Assembly (NCBI GenBank): GCA_963989385.1 | Contig: OZ022512.1 | Span: 25,441,899 to 25,505,898, forward strand | From: Ctena decussata | Taxonomy: Eukaryota; Mollusca; Bivalvia; Lucinida; Lucinidae | Direction: 5' to 3' | Length of the DNA stretch: 64,000 bases | Shown: in pieces, positions 1-13,800 of the stretch | Numbering within the stretch: the first letter of the stretch is position 1 | How the letters are laid out: each line of letters opens with the position of its first letter | Made by a program: the position numbers and the translations under genes | Notes under the pieces: generated by a model | The model's input: only the letters and a program-made list of their open reading frames with translations | What the model was told of the DNA's origin: nothing | The model's database searches: none

Positions 1-56
1 TCTGAGTCTGCGCTGGGCGCACAACCTCATTGTTGGTTTTGTCGTGTCGCAGCTCA
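1..56. repeat. Palindromic MITE family A, right end only
   Basis: This is the right terminal part of a MITE found eight more times in the window. It ends in the terminal inverted repeat reading TTGGTTTTGTCGTGTCGCAG then CTCA. The rest of the element lies left of the window. Confidence 0.85.
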
Positions 57-174
57 AATAAGCTTTTCCTTCAAGCTTTATTTTCTTTGATGTACTCATG
101 GCTACCAATGCACATACCATACGCTTTTTAAAATAGACAATAAAATAAAAAAACTTCCAATATTTTATAAGTAC

Positions 175-2386
175 CTAATATTTTCCTGCAATTCTTTGTT
201 TTTCACCATAATTTCACTGTGTCTTCTTCTTGTACATGGACCAACAGCTTGTGTATCTTGTGCAACTATGTTCCTTTCAGTCTTAGCTTCTGTCAAGTCT
301 GAACTTGCATTACCATCATCAACATTGCTTTCCTCCTTTGATATATCATTCTGTGAGTGTTCATTTCCCCTTGACAGTCTTGTTTTGCGTCTTGTCTGAA
401 CCGCACCTGAGGTGCTTGTCCCATTAATATCTTCTACAATTTTACCAGCTGACCTTAAAGAGCTTCTTCTTTTCGGAACTTCAAAGCCAGACTCAACTTT
501 ATTTCCTGCTTGTTTATCAGAATCTGTGGATTTTGTAGAGCTGGCTTCTGAAGCATTTGCATCATTATCTGTTATCATCGTTTTACTTGATAAATTTGAT
601 ATTGGATTCATAAGTAACTTTTCAAAACTTTGAATGTCTGTTTCTTTCCTGAGAGTTTTATTTTCTCCTTTAATTTCAAGTTTAGTATCATTATGATCCA
701 CTGGAATTACACTGTGATCAATAACATTCTGATCCATTGTATCATCACCTAAAGGTATGATAACACATGTGCTACGAAGACCAACACCTCTGGGTGACAA
801 GCCTGTTTTATCTGGACTAACTGGGGTATCATTTGAAGGACTTGCAGGGTTATCCATTATTGGACTAGCTGGACAGCTATTTGATGGGCTTGCAGGTGGA
901 CTCTCTGGTGTGTCATCTCCATCCACAGTTAATGATGTCAGCTTTGAGGGTTTAGGAACATCAGGTACATCAATCACTAACCCATCATCATCATCATCAC
1001 AAGATTCATTTGTATCATTACCTTCTTCTGCAACATTTCTTTCCTCTTCAAGTCTTTTCTTTGCCAAATCTAAACCTTTACTGGTCACTGATTTCTTATT
1101 TCTTAAAGGATAAGTCTTTGGATTTGCTTTTCCATCCTGAGAATCTAAAAATGGTTGTTTCGACTGTGTTTTGGTGCCCTTGTCAACCAGCTTTCCTAAA
1201 GCTGGATCAGCATCTGGTGCTGGAGTATTTCTTTTCAAATTTAGGCCACTTGATAACTGCAAGGTAGATGAAAGTTTCTCTACTGTGTTCAGATTCAATA
1301 CTTGTTTTGATACTGTTTTGTCACTGGAAGCCTCTACTAAATCTGAACTACCTTTTATGGGATCATTCAAAATCTTGGCTTTCTTGGAAGAATCTTGTTT
1401 AGTAGGCATCTCAATAGCACATTTCAGACCCTCAGATCTGCTACAACTAGGATCATTTGGAGGTGTTTCAACATTGGGAGATGCTAAGCCAATAGATGAT
1501 GTTGGCTTTTTGGCAGCACCACTTGAATAAAACTTCCCTGGTGGTGTTGTGATGCCTAAATTATGGACTTTTTCTGTTTCCTTTTTAGCTTTGCTTTCCA
1601 AACCTTTTAGCTCACTTTTCAATTTTTCAAGTTCAGAAATGGCACTACCATGTGTCAATTTATCCTTCTCTGAAGTTTTGACTACCCCTGGCCCAGGAGT
1701 CATATTCTGTTTACCCTTTAACATTGATTTCCAACTTTTTTCCATGCCAAATGTCTCAAGGTCATCTATAGCCTCTGAGTCAAGGTCAAACATACCACCT
1801 GCAGTTTTCTTTCCTTTTTCAGGTATAACTTGCTCATTAGTGTCTATTTCAGTTGTTTCCTTTGATTTTAATTCAGTCCCTGCTCCTTCTTGTATATTCA
1901 ACTTGTGGCTATCAATATCAGCTTCAGGTTTACCGCCAGCCTCTGATGTACTATCTGAATGTACGTTCTCACCAGTTTTTCTTTTGTTCATTATCTTTCT
2001 TTTTAAGCTGTCTTTAATTACATCTGTTGGTCTAGGTGAAGCATTAGGGTTTGGTTTGCTTTCATCAGCAGACCTTTGTTTATCAACAGATGTTGAGTTC
2101 TGAATATCATTTAAGTCTCTGTCTAGACCATGTACATCTGATCTTATACTGCTTAGGTTTGTTGCTGATGTCTGTACCAAATGATGTGTTTTAACATTGG
2201 TGAAGACATGTCCTTTCTGTTTGGAACGAATTATCAAGGCCTTCAAAGCATTTTTGTAGAAAATAAAGTTCTTGTCACGCGTGGTTAGTGAACTTGTCTG
2301 GTAAACAGGTTTGTCAAGGTAGACCACTTTGTGCTTGATCTTTTTCTTGCCATCTGAAATTAAGTGATGCATCTGAATAACTCCAG
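175..2386 (-). CDS. ICE2: ICE2 exon 8 (large central exon, 736 codons)
   Basis: The acceptor is TTTTGTAG at 2387-2394 and the donor GTACTT follows position 175. The exon starts in phase 1, completing an Ala codon with exon 7. Its first ~45 residues (HKVVYLDKPVY, SLTTRDKNFIF) match the conserved ICE2 segment after the WEIPV motif. The remainder is low-complexity and acidic or Ser/Pro-rich, with DDLETFGM, a DDDDD run and repeated SP dipeptides that look like phosphorylation sites. If the weak donor is not used, the frame stops two codons later at 165-167. Human ICE2 continues into the NARG2 domain, so splicing is preferred. Confidence 0.87.
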
Positions 2387-5300
2387 CTACAAAACAGATA
2401 AAGTTAACTAAGTTACCTCTGAATCCAAGAAACTTTGTAACATTGAAAAAACAGGAAAACATTGTTTGCGTTCATTTTCATGCTACATGAATATGATCTT
2501 ATTGAATGTACTGAGGGTGGACAAAACTGAGCATTACAGTTAACTCAAGTATATTTCTTCTTTTATTATAGAAGGAATTGTGGGAAAAGTATAATAGAAA
2601 ATTTCACAAAATTGCACCAACATCTAGCTATTATTTGCACAATATTAAATAATGCATTGCTTTCCCTATTATCTATGGCTGATATTCTGAAGTATTTTAA
2701 CCTCCCTTGGTATTTTCTTTTATGAAAGTTTTGATAATGTCACCAGTGACATCAGTGGAAACAGGACTTTATAAAAATTTATGTGATCTTTAAGCAGATA
2801 ATCTATGTCACTACAGATCATTTACACACAAAAATATTTTTCATGACATTGCATCCATGTCAGTATAATGCTGTTTCAACATATGAGCAGCGACACAATA
2901 AAACCAACAAAGTGGATGTGTGCCCAGCGCAGACTCAGATCAGCCTGGACATCCATCTAGTGTGATCAGAGTCTTCACTAAGAGTGTTAAGGGTAGTTAA
3001 GGGTCTAAACTACCTTCATGCTGACAGCGAAGACTCTGATCAGACTGGGCGGATGCCCAAGCTGATCTGAGTCTGTGTTGGGCATAAAACCACTTTGTTG
3101 GTTTTGTCATGTCGCAGCTCATATGATACTGCATTCAAATTGATGCAGCATTATTTCATTCTTGTATGTCTGTTTGGTGGTTCTCACTTTGTGTTCTTTC
3201 AAAAGCAAACACATTCATGAATATTTGCAACTATGGAACCCTCAAAATTAAGGTAAATGGCTACATTTTGTTGATTTTCCTCCCATTAATTCAAAGGGAA
3301 ATAACTTTCATGGTTTAGAATTAAATTCCCTATTGAAGGAACCCCTAAAAGCAGGATCTACTCTTAAAAGGAAGAATTTGCTCTGAAAAGAGCAAATTCT
3401 TTCCTTAAAGAGTTGACCCCACTGAGAACAGAAAGAACAAGACCTGTCAGTGGGACAGGATAGCTCGCCTGACAGCGCCTTGCCCATCACCTAAAAAACT
3501 TTAACGTAAAACTTTAACATTTTGCTAACGCCGATGCCGCCGCCAACACTGATGCCGGGGGTAGTACAATAGCTCTTCCTGAACTTTGTTCAGGCAAGCT
3601 AAAAGTAATAATGGCAGAGTTGATTCCCCTGAAAGTGTAATCATACATATCTAAGTGATTTACAGACAATAACTGAGCCACGACACAACAAAACCAACGA
3701 AGTGGCGTGTGCTCCCAGTGAAAACTCAGATCAGCCTGGGCATCTGCCCAGTAGTTTGTTGGTTTTGTCATGTTGTGGCTCATATTATACTTACCAAATA
3801 CATCATATTCCCTCACTGTGACAGGGATCTCCCAATGTTTTCCCCAGTCAGGATCCTGTGTATCGACAAGACTCTTCAAAGCAGCTGCTGACATAACAAT
3901 ATTAATACCATATCTCATCCCTAACTCTTCCGCATTTGGGTCTCTGCTACAGGGCTGGAAATATAGCAACAAAAGATCTGAAGAAAGCGAAAGATCATGA
4001 TGTTCATTCATGTATTTGATCTGTACAAAGAAATACCCTTTATATAGAGGATCTTACATGAGTGTTCATGTATTATTGAATTTATTAAACAAGTTGGGGA
4101 AAACGGTAAGATGCGAGGCTCTGCCGAGCATCTTATCGTTTTCACCAACGAGTTTAATAAATTCAATAATACAGGAGCATGAATGCAAGATTCTATTTAT
4201 CATATGATGCTAAAATCACATTTTATTAGCAAATTTTGCACTAAAACGTCACTATCTTGCCATTAGAAAACGCGACGTTTTAATGGACGCCAACGTATAA
4301 CGTTGCATTGTAATTTGGGTATTTAATCCACTAGTGGATTATCGTTTTTAATGCATGGCTTTATTACACTCTCAGATGCGACGTCATATGATAAATTTAA
4401 ATCTTAAACAGATCCACTCCTTGTCATTCAATAATCTATGTCAATCTGTTTTATGAGAAATCATGAGAAATATGAGAAATCATTTATATGCTTAATGCTA
4501 GTCCAGCTGTCAAACTGGCTCAGTGTTACAAGGATTATTAAAACAGGGGCTAATATGGATCATATTGTGACTGCTGTTCATAGAGTATCTTTACATTCCA
4601 GGGGCCAGTTGTTCAAAACTAAAGATGTCGTCAGTTAACGTTTCCTTAAAATTTCAAACATTAACATCTCAAATATGCCAATATTTTTGGTTCAAAAAAC
4701 TTTTGCAGTGCAAAAGCTTCTCAAATATTTTCAACATAAAATATCAGTGTATTAGGCTATATAGTCATAAAACACTTAAGGAGTTGACCTCTTAACGATC
4801 TTGTTAGGCTAACGATGCTTTGAACAAGTGGGCCCAGATGGATGGGGAAGTAACAATTAGATCTTTCCACCAGAGCAACACCACACTCCACATAAAATAC
4901 AGTTTTAAGGTAAATCCAAGAAATTTCATCAGAACCTAGTATGGTGCCACAACCTAAATTTCAATGGAAAAATCCAAACAAATGTCCCAGAATTATCAGA
5001 ATAGCCACTGAACCCTCCTACAATAACATACCTCATGATTCCAAACATGTTCTCCTTTCATGGTTGGCTTAGTTGCAGGAAAGCTTTCGTTGACCTGTGT
5101 GTAGGATCTGGCTGTGACTGGTAACGGAGAATTGGGTATCATGCCAGGCAGTACAGCCTTTGGAACAACCCCCTTGAAAAAGAATTTTACCAAACCATAA
5201 AAATTCTAAAAACTGAGACACCTAAAGTAACAAGCAAATTATGGCTGAATTTGTCAATCTTAAATTGATTCAAGGGCAATAACCCATGCACTACAGATGC

Positions 5301-8300
5301 CATTTTGATGAAACTTTATGTGCATAACGTTTCAGTTTCATTAAGTTTCGATAATTGGTTACTTAGTTATGGCTCCTTTTATTGATTTAAAGGCAATACA
5401 AGGGCTGTAACTCATGCACTACCAAGGTCATACTAATGAAACTTTATGTGCATGACCGTGTTATGGTGAAACATATTTACTTTAAGTTTCATGAAGTTTT
5501 GATAATTGGTTACATAGTTACGGCTCCTTTTATTGATTTTAAGGCAATACAAGGGCTGTAACTCATGCACTACCAAGGTCATACTGATGAAACTTTATGC
5601 GCATAACCGTGTTATGGTGATACATACTTAGTTCAAGTTTCATGAAGTTTCGATAACTGGTTACTTAGTTATGGCTAATTAAATTGATTTTAAGTCAATT
5701 CAATTGCAGTAACTCATGCACTAGTAAAGCCAGACTGTACTTAGTTATGGCTCATTTTATTGATTTTAAGGCAATACAAGGGCTGTAACTCATGCACTAC
5801 CAAGGTCATACTGATAAAACTTTATGTGCATAACCGTGTTATGGTGATACATATTTAGTTTAAGTTTCATGAAGATTCGATAATTGGTTACATAGTTATG
5901 GCTAATTTAATTGATTTTAAGTCAATTCAAGGGCAGTAACTCATGCACTACTAAAGCCAGACTGACGGAACTTCACATGCATCAGCAGGTTATAGTGATA
6001 TATATTTATTATAAGTTTCATGAAATTCTGTCCAGTGATTACTTAGTTATGGCTCATTTTATTGATTTAAAATCAATTCAAGGACTGTAACTAATGCGCT
6101 ACCAAATCCATAATGATGAAACTTTACGCGCATAACCGTGTTATGATGATACATATTTGGTTGACGTTTCATGAAGTTTTGATAACTGGTAACTTAGTTA
6201 TGGCTAATTTTGTTGATTTTAAGTCATTTCAAGGGCAATAACTCATGCACTTCTGAAGCCAGTCTGACGAAACTTTAGGTGCATCAGCGGGTTATTGTGA
6301 TATATTCATTTTAAGTTTCATGAAATTCCTTCCAGTGGTTACTTAGTTATGGCTCTGGACGGGCAGACGGACGGACGGACATGGAGAAAACTATATCCCT
6401 CCGCCTTCGGCGGGGGATAAAAATTACCATAATTGTCCTAACATAGAACAATTTGGTTTAAATTTGTGCCCAAAAATGCAGATGAAATGGCAAACAGCGA
6501 GGACTCTGATCAGACTGCTCCCTTTAGGAGCAGTGTGACCTAGGTCTACACTATTCTTCCTTATACTTAGAATATTCATAGTATTTATTCCAAATATTTC
6601 AAGAGAAAACCCACTGGAAGAGTCTGATCAGGATCTGCATCATTCGCTAACATTCATAAAAAATATCTGCTGACAGAACAAATGAATATGACCTACCATA
6701 AACATTCTAAAAAATGGGACACCTAAAATAATTACTGTAATTTTCTTAAAAATGGTACAGTTTGGTTTTACAATGTGCTTATGCATCCACAAGATGCTGA
6801 TTGAATGGCAAACAGTGTAGGCCCTGATCTGACATGGGTCTGCACGGTTTGCTCAGACCAATCTGTCACAATACTTAGAATTTTTAACCAATCAACCATG
6901 CAAATAAATTGAATATCATCTACTCTTAAGACTAATCCTGTGGCAAAGTCAACTGGTCCAGAGTTGTATACAAAGTGGCCTGCATTGCAAAAATAGCATA
7001 ATATTAAAACAGGCTGGCATCTAGTGGCTGCAAAGGCTCTAACCAGAATGGCTGCATCTCACATCTGACCTTACATTAATTAAATTTCAAGAAAAGTTGC
7101 AAACCATCAAACAACAACAGCACTGAATATAGATAAATATACCCAGGTAAGGCCACAATATAAGGCTACCATGAGGCCACACAGGAAAAGCCACAATACC
7201 CCTGGTCTTCTGACTATGATTTTCAGACTGGTTCTTAACCTTACCAACTCTAGAAGAGGTCTCACAAACTGTAAAACTGGCCCAGTCTGTTGGTTTGGCA
7301 GTGTCAAGTTTATCTTCTCCATGAGGTTGTAATAACGGGGATAAAAGTTCACCCTGGGTAGAACATGTGACAACTTTTCCTGGAAAAGAAACAGTAACAC
7401 AACCTTCTATTTCAAAAGTGTCACAAAAAAAATCAAATACATTCAAACACCTCAATAAACATCATTTTATGCTGCCAATACAGTGGCATTACTGAGATTT
7501 GGAGACTGACACATGGAAAATGATAGAAAATATGCAAATGATTGGAAATATTAATAGCAATTTAATTTATATAATTTTTTTACATTAAAATGCAGTTGCG
7601 TGTGTAAAAAATCTGCACCTCTTTAAAACTGATTACATGTAAATATACATGTATTGACTACTCACTTTTTATCCTTTTATCTGTGCATTTAGAAATCATT
7701 ATAAATAGGAAAACTATAGATTCTGTCCTTTTCTCACTCAATATATCTCTTAGTGCTGGGAAAAATCTAAGTCTGGACACCAAGTTCATATGTCCTTTAC
7801 AGTGCTCCAGTTAAGAAGAGATAACAGATAACAGTGATAATTACAAGAAAAATATTTCTCCATCAAACCTATGTTGTGAGCCTCATTAGAACCATCTCAC
7901 CAAGAAGATTCCAATGAGGGTTCACAACATGTTTTCATTCAGTAATAAAAAAAAAATTCTTGCACACCAGATAAGGATATCCATGTGTTTCACCTGTACC
8001 TACAAATCTTATCTCACCCATGTTATCTCATCCAGGACTGGATAAAAACCACATGTAGTCAATACATTGGTTGTATAGGTTTTTACGTATCTGTGTTGTC
8101 AAGTAAAATTGGCTTTTAAGATGATGACGTCATGAAGAGGGCAAAATGACGTCAGTTAATGGATGCTAAACTTTGACATTAAGAACTGAATGGCGGTCAC
8201 TGAAAGCGGTGCCTTCTTTCAAAATCAAATAGAAACCTCTCAAGGGCTAAAATTACGCATTTTAACATGTTCTAAAGTTAAAACAAAATGTGGCATGCAA

Positions 8301-10841
8301 AAAAAAGGTATCTATCATGTGTGTGAGGTGCGGATAGAAAAATCCGTCACTCGGAATCACTGTTTGGCATCACTTGACAAGCTGCATGATGCCTGACAGT
8401 GACCCTCATGATGGATTTTTCTATCCATACCTCACACCCATGAAAGATACTTATTACCTCTGGATTATCCCTGTTACCCCTTCATATCTGGAGCTCTGCC
8501 TTTACCTAAGAAACTCATCATGTTCTCTTTATTCTCCTCCTCCTGCTTCTTCTTAGCCTTTCATACAACAAAAAGCCTATATTTGTCCTCTCCAGGTACC
8601 TACCTCAACATATCTCTTGCAGTCAGGAGAAATATAATTATAGTCTTCAGCACACCTGACTGACGTCTCCTTGAGAAACTTGTTAAATTCCACCTGTTCT
8701 TCTTTAACTCTCCTCTCAAGCTCCTGTGTAACAGAGAAAAGTACTGGATTTTACCCAAATGTTTGGACAGTTTACTTGAGCAAGCAGTGTAGACCCAGAA
8801 CAGACTGCTCCTTAGGAGCAGTCTGATCAGGGTCTGCACTATTTGCCAGCAGCTTTTCAAAACATCTCCTCATATTACAGATTTGTACAAATTCAAAGCT
8901 AACAGGGCCTGGTACAGAAATGGTAGCAATCAGTAATCTTGACCCAAGGTATTGTATGCAGTTTTGCAACAAAAAACATTGGCATACTTAATTTCATAGA
9001 GCTCTATTAGAGGATTTAATAATTCATACAGTGATTACTTCATTAAGCTTACCATGCTTTGAACAAGTGGGCTATGGTTCTTATTGTCAAGAGGTTATAA
9101 TTAGGGGATAACTGTCTTGAAAATTGTCATTTGGGGAGGTAAATCATCGGTTTTATGGTCGGAAATTTCGTTTTACGGCGACGCGCCAGCAGAGCCGTAA
9201 AACGCAATTTGCGACCATAAAAACGATGATTTACCTCCCCAAATGACAATTTTCAATACAGTTATCCCCATTCTAATGCACTTTTCCATATTTTCACCTT
9301 TCATAATGTACTAATTTGTACCCATTTCCAGCGCTGTCAGCAACATAAAACCAAACGTCAGCCAATGAGAAGCGACCTTACTTAATAACGTCGGGTTTGC
9401 GACAGTTAATCGCAGAATATACTGTCGCAAATTTTTGACGTTATCCAATCAGAAGTCGCGTTATATTTGTAAGTGCATTAGAATGCTGGATTATGTGCAA
9501 AAGGTCGTGTATTTGAATTACAGTTTGGCTGGCAACCTAGTAGTAAATGGGTGCCTTTCTCCAATCAGGGAAGGATAAGGCAGCAAAAGGAGAGGGATGG
9601 GCTCCACCTTTCACATGCTGTATCCAAGACATGGGTCAGCCTGGAGCAAGAAATTGTCTCCCTAAGCTGACTGACTTCTCCCTTTTTTGAGCTGAGGGAG
9701 AAGTCAAAATGTATAAAACATATAGAAAATCCGAAATTTGGGATAAAACTTCTCCCAGAAATTCAGAAACTGTCACAAAATGTCTCCCTCTCTGAGAATA
9801 TTAGGCCGACCCCTGCCAAGATATGGTGGGCCTCTAATCCCCCATTGCTCCTACACTACAGCCACCAGGGTAAGGGTCTTAGGGGAAACCTTTACTTACC
9901 TTAAATTCTTCCACTTCTTTCATCTCTTTCTCTGTTGGGTAGTTAGGAAATCCCATTCTATATTTGTGGGTGAGGGTCAGGTACCTGTGCTGCTCTTTAT
10001 ATAACAGAGAGGAGAATGACCTCGGCTTCATAGAAACTATACATGGAATATACTGGCCTAGTTTATCATATCTGAAGAATGAGAAAGATAATGTTAGAGC
10101 TTTAACCCCTGTTTGACAAGTGGACTCGCCCATCCCTATCATTTGGATTAGTCCATTCATAGTTTTAGGGGTTTCTGGAGAATATTTTCACTCTGACTAT
10201 ATTTTGCATAGAAATTCCTGTAAGCAAAGAGTGTAGACCCTGATCAGATGCCACATTCTACAGTGCCTGAACTGGGTCTGCACTGAATGCATGTGTTCCC
10301 AAAGTGGGTATCTGGTCTAAAAGTATTAAAGCACCAATAAAACAGACAGCAAAATTTACATCTGCAAAATTTCATAAAAACATTTCATCCAAACTACTGG
10401 TATGTCCTATTGAGAAGTTATTATGAGCCACATCATCTGGATCTAGCTGGTTGCAAATTCAACCATTTCCATTTCTACTTGAGTGTTAATAATCCAGCAT
10501 TCCAGACAGCACATTTAATTAGCTGTTCTAAGTGATGGAGAAAAAAACAAGTAAAAGAAAAGTTAGAACATATAGAACAAGAGCTGTCGCCTGACAGCAT
10601 AGCTCGCCTGAATAGGTGCTTGCCCATCACACAGTCGCTTTGGAGGTGTGGACTTCTATGCAAAAAAGTTCAGGCAAGCATGTCCATAATGACAACATAT
10701 TTATAAACAAAAGCTATCTAAGAAATAAGTCTTAAAATAAAATTAAAATTAAAAAATCCACATGAAATTTCAAAGTCCATGAGCTTGAGGTCAAAGAACT
10801 AAGCGGTAGGGATGGGGGGTGGGGGGTGGGGGTGGGGGGGT

Positions 10842-10876
<35 letters not shown>

Positions 10877-13800
10877 CTAGGATGTAATAAAACCTTGAGC
10901 CATTATCAAACATCAGTCCAAGTATTAGTATCAACTGAGTCCATCGTGGCACTGTGAAATTATGTCTTCATAAATATAAAACTTTAAGGTGGACGATCCC
11001 GCAAGAACTCTGTTCTTGCTTGTTTAAAAAACAAACGGAGTTATTGTTCATCATCAAATCGACTAACTGTGGAGTAAATACAGTTATAATATACACTTAC
11101 AATATCTACTGTAAAGATCCTAAGTTTTCGGGCACATAGGTCTGTACAAACAGTGAAAACTGAGATCAGACTGTTCCTTAGGAACCAGAATGATCAAGAT
11201 CTTCACAGTTTCCATTCAATCTGCGCATTTTTGTCGACATTACTCTATGGTAGAACCGAATAACAGGAAAATAAATAATAGGGCAAGGACCGGCTGTGCT
11301 TGCAGCAGGTGCAGAATTTGGGCAGTCTGTTTTGGGGATATTTTGAACTTAAACATTGTTTTTCTAGGAAACGAAACGGTGAAATGTTTTTTTTTTTGTT
11401 TTATTCTTTAACATACGACGTAAGTTTTACTAAAATAATACGCATAAGCATGCCCCATCGATTGATAATATTTTTCATGACGTTTTTCATGAAATTCAAT
11501 TTTCTTGCATTTTTTCAAAGAATGTAAAAATATACGTATTAACAAGAAAACTGCAATTTTTTGTTATGAGTTTGTTTCAAATATCATATATTACAGATTA
11601 TATGATTTGCTGAAATGAAAGTGCATTCATGTGCTAGAGATATGAATTTTAATGGAAAATGTTTAAAAATAATATGTAGAAATACAAAATATTGTTTTTT
11701 AGGAAAACAAAACGGTGAAAATTGTTTTTTTCTTACCCAAATGTTTTATAGCTCTTTGGGTTATTTAGATGGTATAATGGTTTGAATGCCCCGCCAATAT
11801 TTCTATTCAGTATTCGTCTACCTTAACCAAAATCTTTAAGACAAAATTATAAGTCGATGACCTTGACTTCAAGGTCATCCAGTGGGGTAAGTATATAGTG
11901 TTTTGTAAAAACTCAAAAAAGTGTCTAACATCAGTTCAAGTGTAAACTAAATCTCTGCCAAGCATTATGAATCAGTATGCAATTAGAAAACTTTAATAAA
12001 GAACAAATTTCCAAAGTCTGTGACCTTGACATCAAGGTCAATGTGCGGGGTTGGGGTAGTACTCTGCAAAACTTTGGACTAATATCTAACTAAAGTGCAA
12101 ATATAAAAAGAATTCATCACTGGGTTCAGGAGATATGTGTCTTTAAAAGACTTTAACCAAAACATCCAATCAGTAAAAAGACAATTTTCTAAGTCCATGA
12201 CCTTGACATCAAGGTCACTGAGGGGAGTGGGGGTAGTACCTTGCAAAACTTTGGACCAATATCTAACTACAGTGCAAGTATCAAAGGAATCCATCCATGG
12301 GTTAAGGAGATATTGGGCTTTATAAAACTTTAACCAAAACATCCAGTCCAAAAATACTCCCAATTTTCTAAGTCCATGACCTTGACATCAAGGTCATGGA
12401 GTGGGACAGGGGTGGTACCCTGTTAAACTTTGGACCAATATCTACCTACAGTGCAAGTATCAAAAGAATCCATCCATGGGTAAAGGAGATTTAGGTCTTT
12501 AAAAAACTTTAACCAAAACATCCAATACGGACGCCGACGCTGACGCTGACGCTGTCGCGGACGCCGGGGTGACAACAATAGCTCTTCCTGAACTTTCGTT
12601 CAGGCGAGCTAAAAAATGGAGGGTTTATAGCAATCCAAACTGACTCTATCCATTGAGCTTCTGTTGCAGACAGCCTAGTGCCATATGCACAACATACAGT
12701 GAAATATTTATGTAAAAAAAAAATCTATGACATATGCACAACATACAGTGAAATATTTATGTAAAAAACAATTCTAAAGTTTCAGACACTACCACTTTTT
12801 TTTTTTTTTTTTTGACTACAAACTAGCACAAACTGCAAATTGCTTGTTTGTATAATGACACAAAACAGAGCTAAACCTGAAAACTTAACAACTGTTACCC
12901 TGCCCCTGCTGCTGCTGCCGCTGCTGCTGGGTATATAAATCTTCTCACTAAAACTTGTATCTTTCAATACAGATGGACAAACTATGGATTAGCTACAAGT
13001 TAAGTTAGGACAACTGCTATGAAAAACAAATTAAAACTTTGGACCAATAAAGGTGAATGGGTAGGTACACTTTCATGAGAGGCAACTCTGCCATTTTTAT
13101 TTTTGCTTCCCTTCTCAATGGGATCAACTCTTAAAGAAAAGAATTTGCTCCTTTCAGAGTAGATCCCATTCCTCATTCAGGGAACAAAAATTAAGTCATA
13201 AAAGTATAAAAGTTGTTTTCCTCTTTTAGAATGAAAACCACGAATGTATACCCATACACCTTAATTCTATCACAGAATTACCAACAAATAGTTATACAAA
13301 CCTCATTCTATCATGTGGGAACGGATCTCGCTTTTTCTCAAAGAACTTCTTCTCTTTAGTATCTTTGTCTGTTCCTTTGTCTTTTATTTCATCTTTTAAC
13401 TCAGTTGCCACTTCATCAGACTTCTTTAATTTCTTATTATCACTCACACCAATATTGTCATCTTCAAGGTGTTGCAATTTCATTTCTGCTTGTTCTGCAA
13501 CCTGCCTGGGCTTCTCTGATGATTCCTGAACAATATCAGGTGTTTGAGAAGGAAGTGTACCTGTCTTTGAGTCTATTATATGCACCTTTATTTTTGATTC
13601 TACTTCAGAAGCCTGTTTTTGACCAGCAAAGCCAGGTGGAGGCACTGCATTATAACCTTTCTTATTTTTAGACTTTCCAGGTTTCTTACAAGCAGTTGTG
13701 TGTATTTCATCACCTAATGCCGACACATTCTTTTTAATTGAAACCGTTTCATTTCCTTTATGGCTATCAAGTTCAAGCTGAGTTTCCTTGGCTGACACAG

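Noticed and set aside
7087..7455. 122-codon minus-strand frame over ICE2 exon 5
   Set aside because: It overlaps the exon in a different frame that does not fit neighbouring exon phases or the ICE2 match.
12079..12363. Minus-strand frame of ~94 codons that also appears on the plus strand at 50173-50445
   Set aside because: Both lie in tandem units of the subfamily F element; the similarity reflects shared repeat sequence, not a gene.
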